Shown here: positions 34,054-41,480 of the stretch, in pieces | Numbering within the stretch: position 1 is the first letter of the stretch | Layout: each line of letters starts with the position of its first letter | Assembly: GCA_035352635.1 (NCBI GenBank) | Contig: DAOPYA010000006.1 | Span: 1-64,000 of the forward strand | Direction: 5' to 3' | Length of the DNA stretch: 64,000 bases | Source of the DNA: Rifleibacterium sp035352635 | GTDB taxonomy: Bacteria; Muiribacteriota; Ozemobacteria; Ozemobacterales; Ozemobacteraceae | Program-made: the position numbers and the translations under genes | The notes under the pieces: generated by a model | The model's database searches: none | The model's input: only the letters and a program-made list of their open reading frames with translations | Told to the model about the DNA's origin: nothing

Positions 34054-36651
34054 ATGCACGGCATGCCCACCCCCCGCAAAAAGAAAATCGCGCCGGCTAC
34101 GGCGGTAAATATTGCCGCCGGCGACCGCCAGGTGCTCGTCGATGCCATCGCTGAAGCGCAAGGCGCCGAAGTGTTGAGTGCGGCAACCTGCCGGACCGAT
34201 AAAACCTGGGATAACATCCGGATTCTTGCCCGGGGCAACGAAGACTCAGCGCCGGCAATCGTGCGCAGTCTCCGGCCCGGTGATGTTATGCTCCATAACC
34301 ATCCATCAGGCGAACTGATGCCTTCTGATGCCGATCTTTCGGTGGCTTCATTGTGTGGCAAGTCAGGCATCGGTTTCGTTATTCACAATAATGCATGCAA
34401 TGAATTCTATGTTGTCGTCGAGCCTTTTATTGAAAAACAGGTACAACAACTTGATCCCCGCGAAATGACTGCCTTCATCACAAAAGGCGGTGCCATTGCC
34501 CGCCGCCTCGACAACTTCGAAGAGCGTGCCGGACAGAAAAACCTCATGGAAAAAATCATTGAGGCAATGAACAAACCCTGCCACGCCATGCTCGAGGGTG
34601 AGACCGGCATCGGCAAAAGCATGGCGTATCTGATTCCGGCGGTGCACTACGCGATCCGAAACCGTTGCCGGGTCGGCATCTCAACCAATACCATCAACTT
34701 GCAGCATCAGCTGGTCAATAAAGACCTGCCTTTTCTTGCATCGATTCTTGATTTTCCCTTTAAATACTGCCTGGTCAAAGGCCGGCGCAATTACATCTGC
34801 CTGCGCCGTATTCGCGAAGCCCTCGCCGCCACCGATGGTGAGTTCCTGCTCGAACACGATGAATTCGATCAGTTTAATCGCCTGGTTTCGTGGGCCGAAA
34901 ATACCGCCGATGGTTCGTTGAGCGATCTGAACTGGGTGCCGGTTGAATCGCTCTGGGAAAAAATCTGCTGCGACAAAGACAGTTGCCCGGGCATAAAATG
35001 CAGCGAATACAACGAATGTTTTTTTTATACTTCGCGGCGTTTTGCTTCTGAAGCCGATATTCTTGTGGTCAACCACCACCTGCTTTTTGCTGACCTTGCC
35101 CTGCGTGCCGACACCTCTGAATACAGTCAGACAGCGGTTATACCGGCCTGCAAGGTTGTGATTCTCGATGAAGCTCATAATCTCGAAGAAACGGCGACCA
35201 AGCATTTCGGGTTTCGCACTACTGCAGTTGGCATTCAGCGAGTTCTTAACAAGATTTATCAGAAACGTGGCCGGCGTGAGCAGGGTAGTCTCGCGACTCT
35301 TTATTCGCTGATTTCGTTCGGTCGCGGCGATTTTTCGGTCGAGAACCGGGCGGCCCTCCTCCAGGATCTTTCCGAAGATATGATTCCGTCGCGCCTCGAA
35401 ATCGGTGATCTCAGCCGAAGTCTTTTTGATGCGGTGACTGCCTTTATTACTGACCCGGCCAGCGCCCAACCCGGTGAATACCGTCTGCGTATCGGGCCGC
35501 GCGAAGAGCAACGCGGTGAGTTTTCTTCTCTGGTGCATTTTGCCTTTAAGCTGCGTGACGAATGCAAGCGACTTGCTGGTCGAATGCGCAAGATGGCCCG
35601 CAAGATAAGCAATCTGCTTGGCGATGAAGAATCAGACGAAAGTGAATGTTTTGAACTGCCCGTAACCGAGTTAAATTCTTACGCGGCCCGCCTCGACGAA
35701 ACTGCAGGTGGCGTCAACATTCTTTTCGATGCGAGTGCCACTGATCGTGAAATTTTTGTGCACTTCTTCACGGCTGCCTTCAGAAAAAACGCTGTCTACC
35801 CGGCCTTTAATTCACTGCCTATCGAAGTCGCGAAGCCGATGCTGGAGTATTGTTTTAAAAAAATACCCTGCACGGTTCTGGTTTCCGGAACTATGACCAC
35901 CGCCCATGATTTTTCGTTTATTCGCGGTCGTCTTGGCCTTGACAACGCTGAACTGACGCCGAAACCACTTGAAGAACGCTTCTCTTCGCCCTTTAATTAC
36001 CAGGTGCAGGCGCGGCTTTTCATTCCGACCGATTTGCCTGACCCGGCCAGCCCGGTTTTTGCCGAGAAAGTCAGTGACCCGTTATTCGAAATTATTCTCG
36101 CTTCGCGTGGCGGCGCCTTGATTTTGTGCACCTCATACGGCCATTTGAACCATTTTTACAACAGTCTGGCGCGGCGGCTTGCCGCCGAGGGCCTTGAATG
36201 TTACAAGCAGGGCGAACTTGAACGGCATCATCTTCTTGAATTGTTCAAAGAAGACGGCAACGCCGTGCTGATTGCAACCGACAGTTTCTGGGAAGGGGTC
36301 GATATACCCGGTTCAGCGTTGCGCAACCTTATCATAACCCGCTTGCCGTTTGCGACGCCCAATGACCCGGTGCTTGAGGCACGCAACGAAAAGATCAAGG
36401 GCGCAGGGGGCAATGCCTTTAAAGAATATCAACTGCCGATGGCCGCTATCAAGCTCAAACAGGGTTTTGGCCGGCTGATCCGAAAAAAAGACGACCGCGG
36501 CACCGTCTGGATACTTGATAACCGTATTGTCAGCAAAAGTTACGGCAGTTATTTTCTTGATTCACTGCCAGAACTGCCGGTCATGCGTGGCAAATTTCAG
36601 GCACTGGCGGGCATGGCCCGCAAATTTTTCGGCAATGATTCTTGCGAATAG
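34054..36651 (+). CDS. JAMM (RadC-like) domain fused to DinG/XPD-type Fe-S helicase
   Basis: I start the gene at ATG 34054 with GAGG 10 nt upstream; the frame is open back to 33937. The N-terminal 130 residues form a JAB/MPN domain with a complete JAMM zinc motif, H-N-H-P-S-G then S-D-A-D (His, His and Asp present). From about residue 175 follows a DinG/XPD superfamily-2 helicase: Walker A G-E-T-G-I-G-K-S, four Fe-S cysteines in the C-C-D-K-D-S-C-P-G-I-K-C-S-E-Y-N-E-C region, D-E-A-H box and Q-G-F-G-R-L-I-R motif VI. It should unwind DNA 5' to 3' for repair. The JAMM part may bind or process a protein or DNA partner. Divergent from the PFK gene. Confidence 0.9.
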   Translation: MHGMPTPRKKKIAPATAVNIAAGDRQVLVDAIAEAQGAEVLSAATCRTDKTWDNIRILARGNEDSAPAIVRSLRPGDVMLHNHPSGELMPSDADLSVASLCGKSGIGFVIHNNACNEFYVVVEPFIEKQVQQLDPREMTAFITKGGAIARRLDNFEERAGQKNLMEKIIEAMNKPCHAMLEGETGIGKSMAYLIPAVHYAIRNRCRVGISTNTINLQHQLVNKDLPFLASILDFPFKYCLVKGRRNYICLRRIREALAATDGEFLLEHDEFDQFNRLVSWAENTADGSLSDLNWVPVESLWEKICCDKDSCPGIKCSEYNECFFYTSRRFASEADILVVNHHLLFADLALRADTSEYSQTAVIPACKVVILDEAHNLEETATKHFGFRTTAVGIQRVLNKIYQKRGRREQGSLATLYSLISFGRGDFSVENRAALLQDLSEDMIPSRLEIGDLSRSLFDAVTAFITDPASAQPGEYRLRIGPREEQRGEFSSLVHFAFKLRDECKRLAGRMRKMARKISNLLGDEESDESECFELPVTELNSYAARLDETAGGVNILFDASATDREIFVHFFTAAFRKNAVYPAFNSLPIEVAKPMLEYCFKKIPCTVLVSGTMTTAHDFSFIRGRLGLDNAELTPKPLEERFSSPFNYQVQARLFIPTDLPDPASPVFAEKVSDPLFEIILASRGGALILCTSYGHLNHFYNSLARRLAAEGLECYKQGELERHHLLELFKEDGNAVLIATDSFWEGVDIPGSALRNLIITRLPFATPNDPVLEARNEKIKGAGGNAFKEYQLPMAAIKLKQGFGRLIRKKDDRGTVWILDNRIVSKSYGSYFLDSLPELPVMRGKFQALAGMARKFFGNDSCE

Positions 36652-36664
36652 CGCTCGGCGCGAA

Positions 36665-37942
36665 TCAGACAGAACGGCTCAGCTGCTTGAAGAATTCAAC
36701 CAGTTCAGGCTCGTCTGAGTCTTCGGCAATCTGCAAAAGGGTCAGCCCGGCCTTATTTTTCATGTTAAGGTCGGCCCCGGCCGAAATCAGACTTCTCACC
36801 GCTTCGAATGAACCGTCTTCAACGGCATGCATCAGAGCGGTATTGCCCGAGTCATCACGGCGATCAAGCAGAATGCCATATTCGAGCAGCAGGGCGAGAA
36901 CGTCGAAGTGTTCTTCAAGCACCGCTCTGATCAACGGCGTTGCGCCGAAGACACCTTTTATTTCGGGGTCAGCACCGGCATCAAGCAGTGCCTTTACGAT
37001 TTTGATATTGCCAAGGCTGACGGCAAGCAGCAGTGGTGATGAGCCTTGTACGGCTTCGCAGCGGTGCATGTCTGAATCTTTTTCGATCAGCATTTCGACT
37101 GCGGCGAGATTGTCGTTCTGAATTGCCTTGAAGAGAAGGGTCATGCCTGAATCATCGTTTTCGTTAATCAGCTGCGGATACTGCTTGATCAGCGTTGACA
37201 GCTCAGGTAGCCGGTTGTTCTGCAGCAGGCTGACGGCCTTGCTGAAATGGCCCGAAACCGTGATGGTGCCCGGAATCTTATTTATCGCATCGACAAGTTC
37301 TACCAGGCGCAGCCGGTCGAGATTGTCGGGCAGCCCTTCGAGATAGCCAGCAAGATCTGGCAGGCTGTTCAGGAGAATTGCTGCAACCGTAAGGCTGGCT
37401 GACTCGCGAAAATTGGCGAGCAGGCATTCAAGCCCCTGCACATAAAGCACCGGAATATCATTGCTTTTGCCGAAACCGGTCAGAAAACGACCAAAGCCAA
37501 AATTGAGGCGGTTGCGCTTCAGGCGCTCAAAATAGATACAGGCATTCTGAGCCTTCTGTACCCTGGCAACCACGTCCTGTTCGTGAAAAGACAATGTCCA
37601 GGCCAGGCGTGACAGTTTGAGGGTCAGGCAGGCGTTTTCCTGGTTGCATGCCAGTTCGGCGGCCACTGAGGTCATGTAAGCTGTTTGAATGCGATCGAGA
37701 GCGAACGGCTGCTCTTCGCTGCTGACAAAAAAATTAAGGGCTTCAGCGCCGCGTTCGAGCCTGACCAGACAGAGAAAGTGGTAATAACGCTGCCAGCCAA
37801 AGAGTGCCGGGTCTACGGGCGGGTTGGCGAGCAGACGGGTGCGCATTTCCTGGCAGAGATCAAGGGCGCTGGCGTAACTTTCCTGGTTGAGCTGCGTGGC
37901 AATCTGTTTAAGATAGGTTTCAAAGATAGTTGGATTTGTCAT
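36665..37942 (-). CDS. Ankyrin repeat protein
   Basis: The 425-residue protein has a helical N-terminal half (about 1-240) without a family I recognise, then about five ankyrin repeats (about 245-420). Repeats show G-M-T-L-L-F-K-A-I, S-P-L-L-L-A-V-S-L-G, T-P-L-I-R-A-V and T-A-L-M-H-A-V-E-D-G with L-L-x-x-G-A-D-P/L-N ends. No signal peptide is seen, so it is probably cytoplasmic. It mediates protein contacts. It is convergent with the helicase gene (13 bp apart) and 3 bp downstream of the prepilin gene on the same strand. Confidence 0.85.
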   Translation of the reverse strand: MTNPTIFETYLKQIATQLNQESYASALDLCQEMRTRLLANPPVDPALFGWQRYYHFLCLVRLERGAEALNFFVSSEEQPFALDRIQTAYMTSVAAELACNQENACLTLKLSRLAWTLSFHEQDVVARVQKAQNACIYFERLKRNRLNFGFGRFLTGFGKSNDIPVLYVQGLECLLANFRESASLTVAAILLNSLPDLAGYLEGLPDNLDRLRLVELVDAINKIPGTITVSGHFSKAVSLLQNNRLPELSTLIKQYPQLINENDDSGMTLLFKAIQNDNLAAVEMLIEKDSDMHRCEAVQGSSPLLLAVSLGNIKIVKALLDAGADPEIKGVFGATPLIRAVLEEHFDVLALLLEYGILLDRRDDSGNTALMHAVEDGSFEAVRSLISAGADLNMKNKAGLTLLQIAEDSDEPELVEFFKQLSRSV

Positions 37943-37945
37943 GCT

Positions 37946-38329
37946 TCATTCGAGGTAACCGTGGTCGTCACCATTATTGGTTTCAACGCAGCTGACCCGT
38001 AAATTTTCCTTTTCATTTTGTATCCAGTAGCGACCCGCACAGGGGCAGACCGGCTTGCGGCGAAGATAACCGAGTTCTTTGAGCTTATCGACGGTCAGAT
38101 TGGTGTTATCGATACTGCTCATTTCAGTCTGACTTTGCAGGGCAGCTGCAAGTATCACCCGCATATTTTCGCGGCAACTGGTTCGGCGTATGCGGGTTCG
38201 GATATTGGAAAAACTCCATGATGCGAGTGCGACAAGTATGCCGATAATCGCAATCACGATCATCAGCTCAATCAGCGTAAAACCTGCGGTTCTACGTTTC
38301 AGGTGGGTTTGGTAATTGTCAGCATGCAT
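37946..38329 (-). CDS. Type IV prepilin-like protein with cysteine module
   Basis: A start at 38329 (about 127 residues) gives a short basic leader; the frame is open to 38380. The class III/type IV signal is clear: K-R-R-T-A-G then F-T-L-I-E-L-M-I-V-I-A-I-I-G-I-L, cleaved after Gly, with Glu at position 5. The C-terminal module has S-C-R-E-N-M-R-V-I-L-A, then L-G-Y-L-R-R-K-P-V-C-P, then L-R-V-S-C-V. The same module appears in the VIT/VWA protein and the 995-residue protein. It is probably a pseudopilin of a type II secretion or type IV pilus machine; no assembly ATPase or peptidase gene is in the window. Confidence 0.88.
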   Translation of the reverse strand: MHADNYQTHLKRRTAGFTLIELMIVIAIIGILVALASWSFSNIRTRIRRTSCRENMRVILAAALQSQTEMSSIDNTNLTVDKLKELGYLRRKPVCPCAGRYWIQNEKENLRVSCVETNNGDDHGYLE

Positions 38330-38505
38330 AGGCAGACCATGATATACTGTTTTGCAGCGAAAAAAAAGCATAAATATCATGATTACGCTTAATGGGAAAA
38401 AGATAAGGCTATGGCTGCAACCTGAGAAAAATCAGGCGTTGCAGAAAATCGGCCGGGGTTATATGATTTTATTTAAAATTGACTGCATGCAATCGGGAGA
38501 AAAAA

Positions 38506-39543
38506 ATGGGTCTGACCGCTAAACTCGTTCTCAAAGCACTTGAAACAGGTATCGTGCCTGAGCGCATCTCGAGAGCATGGGTGCGCTACCTTTGCTCTCA
38601 AGCGATTGATCGCGCATCGCTCGGTGATGTTGAAGCGCGGCATGCGGTATTTCGCCAGGTTCTCAAAGAACTCAAACTTGGAGCCATGATTCGCAATGAG
38701 CCAAATGCCGAGGATTCGGGCGGTGAAATGGGCCCTGAATTCTACGAGCTTTTTCTTGGCAAACGCCTTAATTCAGGCTGTTGCTACTTTCCAACCGGGG
38801 CTGAAGACCTTGACGAAGCCGAAGATACCATGTTGTGGATGTCGGCTGACCGTGCCCATATCCGTGATGGCATGAAGATTCTTGAAATTGGCTGTGGCTG
38901 GGGAGCCATGACTTTCTGGCTGGCGGAACAGTTTCCCATGGCGCATATAACCGCTATTGCCGAGAGCACCAGCCGGGCAATTCATCTTCAGAAACGTTTA
39001 AAAGAGCTTGAGCTGAATAATGTCAGAGTGGTGGCCGCTGAATTTCAGGATCTCAATTTCAGTGCTGAGTTTGACCGGGTAATCTGCATTGAAAGATTTG
39101 ATCTGATTGCGCCAGCCCCCGCCTGGGATTCAAAAATAAAAGCCTGGTTAAAACCAGATGGCAAGTTGTTTTTGCAACATCAGGTACATTCTGCTTGCGC
39201 CTATTACCAGGAATCAGCCGGTCTTGGCGATATTCCGGGCAACAGTGTTGTCAACCTTCGCATGGTGCCGTCTGCAGAAATGCTCTGCCTTTGCCAGAAG
39301 GCCTTCATGGTCGAAGATTACTGGAAAATCAGCGGTGAACAGTATAAAAAAACGGCGGAGCGCTGGCTGAACCGCTACTATTTTAACCGACTGGCAATTC
39401 TACCGTTATTCGAAAAGGTATATGGCAAGAAAATGGCCTGGACCTGGCTGCAACGCTGGCGCCTGTATCTGATTGCCCTGGCTGAACAGTCGGGCTTTAA
39501 TCGTGGTCAAGAATGGATAATCAGCCAATATCTCATGGGCTGA
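38506..39543 (+). CDS. Cyclopropane-fatty-acid-synthase-like SAM methyltransferase
   Basis: The start is ATG 38506 with GGGAG 6 nt upstream; the protein is 345 residues. The CFA-synthase/coclaurine-N-methyltransferase-like core shows N-S-G-C-C-Y-F near 90 (substrate-side motif), L-E-I-G-C-G-W-G near 131 (SAM-binding), then A-I-A-E-S-T-S near 155 and a C-terminal helical region rich in Tyr/Trp. It probably modifies a membrane lipid acyl chain or a small amine. Classic CFA synthases have slightly different motifs, so substrate is open. A strong terminator follows. Confidence 0.8.
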   Translation: MGLTAKLVLKALETGIVPERISRAWVRYLCSQAIDRASLGDVEARHAVFRQVLKELKLGAMIRNEPNAEDSGGEMGPEFYELFLGKRLNSGCCYFPTGAEDLDEAEDTMLWMSADRAHIRDGMKILEIGCGWGAMTFWLAEQFPMAHITAIAESTSRAIHLQKRLKELELNNVRVVAAEFQDLNFSAEFDRVICIERFDLIAPAPAWDSKIKAWLKPDGKLFLQHQVHSACAYYQESAGLGDIPGNSVVNLRMVPSAEMLCLCQKAFMVEDYWKISGEQYKKTAERWLNRYYFNRLAILPLFEKVYGKKMAWTWLQRWRLYLIALAEQSGFNRGQEWIISQYLMG

Positions 39544-39570
39544 CAGGTTTTAAAGGTTATTTAGGTTTAA

Positions 39571-39603
39571 AAAAAGCCGGGCAATCAGTTTGCCCGGCTT
39601 TTC
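39571..39603. terminator. Bidirectional rho-independent terminator
   Basis: GCCGGGCAA (39576-39584) pairs with TTGCCCGGC (39590-39598) around a 5-nt loop, with A-run before and T-run after. It serves the methyltransferase gene and the convergent BI-1 gene. Confidence 0.93.
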
Positions 39604-39619
39604 AGGTTTACCCTGCAGG

Positions 39620-40357
39620 TTAATCGCGACTCTGAAAGGCTGCCAGCAGTCTGAGCAATTCAAGATACAGCCAGACAAGCGTCACCAGCAGACCAAAGGC
39701 GCCATACCATTCCATGTGTTGCGGCGCTCCTGACTGGGCGCCCTTATAGATCATGTCGAAATCGAGAATCAGATTCAGCGCTGCAATAGCTACAACAACC
39801 AGGCTGATAATTATGCCAACCACGCCGGTAGAATGAATCGGAGTCGATAGACCGAACATGCTGAGAATGAAAGAGAACAAGTAGGCAAAACAAACACCCA
39901 TGGTGGCCGAGAGAACACCGGCCCGGAAACGCTCGGTCGGCTGTATGATGCCGGTCCGGTAGAGGAACAGCATGCCAAAAAGGGTTGCGAGGGTGAGCAT
40001 GATGGCGTTCAGCACTATGCCCTGATAGGCCATCTGAAAAAGAGCAGAGATGCCACCGAGGGTCAGGCCTTCGAATACGGCGTAAATCGGGGCGGTAAAC
40101 CGGGCATTCTTTGGCGAAAAAATGGTAATAAGCGCGGTGATCAGACCACCAAAAATACCGAGATACATCAGGCTCTGCACGCTGGCAACCTGTTCATATA
40201 CCATTTTCCAGGTGAAACTGCCGGCGGTAATCACCAGCAGCATCAGAAAAGCAATTTTATTGATGGTGCCCTGCACGGTCATCACGTTGCCGGCTGCCGC
40301 CGTTGCGCGAAAATACTCATCTTTGAACGCGGGGTTTGAAGTTCTGTCAAAACTCAT
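39620..40357 (-). CDS. Bax inhibitor-1/YccA-like membrane protein
   Basis: The start is ATG 40357 with CCGGAGG 9 nt upstream; a longer frame to 40393 lacks a site. The 245-residue protein has seven hydrophobic helices and matches the bacterial BI-1-like YccA/YbhL group: F-R-A-T-A-A-A-G-N-V-M-T-V-Q-G-T near the N-terminus, and D-F-D-M-I-Y-K-G-A near 200, with the conserved Asp of the pore, then M-E-W-Y-G-A-F-G-L-L-V-T. Family members are calcium-leak channels or protease modulators. It is third in line after the VIT/VWA and coiled-coil genes, 85 bp apart. Confidence 0.9.
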   Translation of the reverse strand: MSFDRTSNPAFKDEYFRATAAAGNVMTVQGTINKIAFLMLLVITAGSFTWKMVYEQVASVQSLMYLGIFGGLITALITIFSPKNARFTAPIYAVFEGLTLGGISALFQMAYQGIVLNAIMLTLATLFGMLFLYRTGIIQPTERFRAGVLSATMGVCFAYLFSFILSMFGLSTPIHSTGVVGIIISLVVVAIAALNLILDFDMIYKGAQSGAPQHMEWYGAFGLLVTLVWLYLELLRLLAAFQSRD

Positions 40358-40442
40358 GTTTTTTTTCCTCCGGGCTGGTGAGATGATGACCATTCGGTCA
40401 TCGGGTAGTGAAACAATTACCAGTGCGACATCTTTGTCGCGG

Positions 40443-41471
40443 TCAGGTGCGACTCAGCTTTTCAGCTTCGAGCAGGCCTCTTTCGAGGTCTTCGAGACCA
40501 TTCTTGATGCTTTCGACCTCTTTGACCATGGCGTCAGAAGAGGCTTGCAGGGTCATGACATCGACGAATTTAAGGGCGTTCATGTTGTCCATGAGGCTGT
40601 CGAACAGGTCACGCATCTGAATTTTCTGCATCTTTATACGGTTTAGACTCGTGGCGAGGCCATCAAGTTTCAAGAATCTTTGCTTTTTCTGGTCAATATT
40701 CGCCTGCATCTGGGCGCGACTGACCTCGTCGGTCATAACCGTCAGCTGTTGCTCATAGTCTTTAACATCGGCAGAAAGCTTGTCGCGGTCAATAGTACCA
40801 AGATAGCTGCCAAGCCCGGCGGTTCTCGCGAGAACCACCGCGTGCTTGACCTGCAGGTTCTCGACCTGATCGATGATCTTCTGCAGGGCAGATTTCATGG
40901 CAGGCTTAGCATTGCGGTGACTTTTTCTGACTTTGATCAGCTCGCGCTCAATATCGGTAAATTCTTTTAGATCGTTCTCAACCAGCAGTTCAGGCTCGAC
41001 ATCAACCTGGGAAAGCTTGAGAATCCGGCGACGCAGGTTGCTCTGGCTGAGTGATTCAGCGAGGTCGGCTGCGCCGGCCGTGAGATTCTGCAACGTAACG
41101 CCGCGCTGAAAGCCCAGCACAATTATTCCACAAAGGATGGCTGCGAATGAATAAGCACTCAAACCGGCTGCCATAACGATATACGGCACAAAGAACAGCG
41201 CAAAGGCGGTAAACAGATAACTTGCATCGCGTTCTCGCACCGTGACGACGAGCATAACCAGGGCCATCAGGTGAAAGAACAACTGCGACTCGCTCGATAC
41301 ACCTTCGGTAGCCTTGAAGATCCACATCATGTAGGTATTTACGCTCAGGCAGCAGAAGGAAGCGAGGGTTCGTTTGACTTTGCTGTCATCGATATCGGCA
41401 TCGAAGTGTTGAAGATTCTGCACCTGGCGAACGGCCAGGGGTGCCGGGTTGGCTGGTTTGCTCGCGGGCAT
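40443..41471 (-). CDS. Membrane protein with long coiled-coil tail
   Basis: The 342-residue protein starts at ATG 41471 with GAGGAG upstream. Three to four transmembrane helices lie between about 36 and 125 and are followed by a long, charged, helical region (about 150-342) with heptad-like leucines, predicted coiled coil. No family is recognised. It starts 9 bp after the stop of the VIT/VWA gene, so the two are one transcript. The coiled coil may anchor or organise the VIT/VWA protein at the membrane. Confidence 0.75.
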   Translation of the reverse strand: MPASKPANPAPLAVRQVQNLQHFDADIDDSKVKRTLASFCCLSVNTYMMWIFKATEGVSSESQLFFHLMALVMLVVTVRERDASYLFTAFALFFVPYIVMAAGLSAYSFAAILCGIIVLGFQRGVTLQNLTAGAADLAESLSQSNLRRRILKLSQVDVEPELLVENDLKEFTDIERELIKVRKSHRNAKPAMKSALQKIIDQVENLQVKHAVVLARTAGLGSYLGTIDRDKLSADVKDYEQQLTVMTDEVSRAQMQANIDQKKQRFLKLDGLATSLNRIKMQKIQMRDLFDSLMDNMNALKFVDVMTLQASSDAMVKEVESIKNGLEDLERGLLEAEKLSRT

Positions 41472-41480
41472 AAGGTCTCC

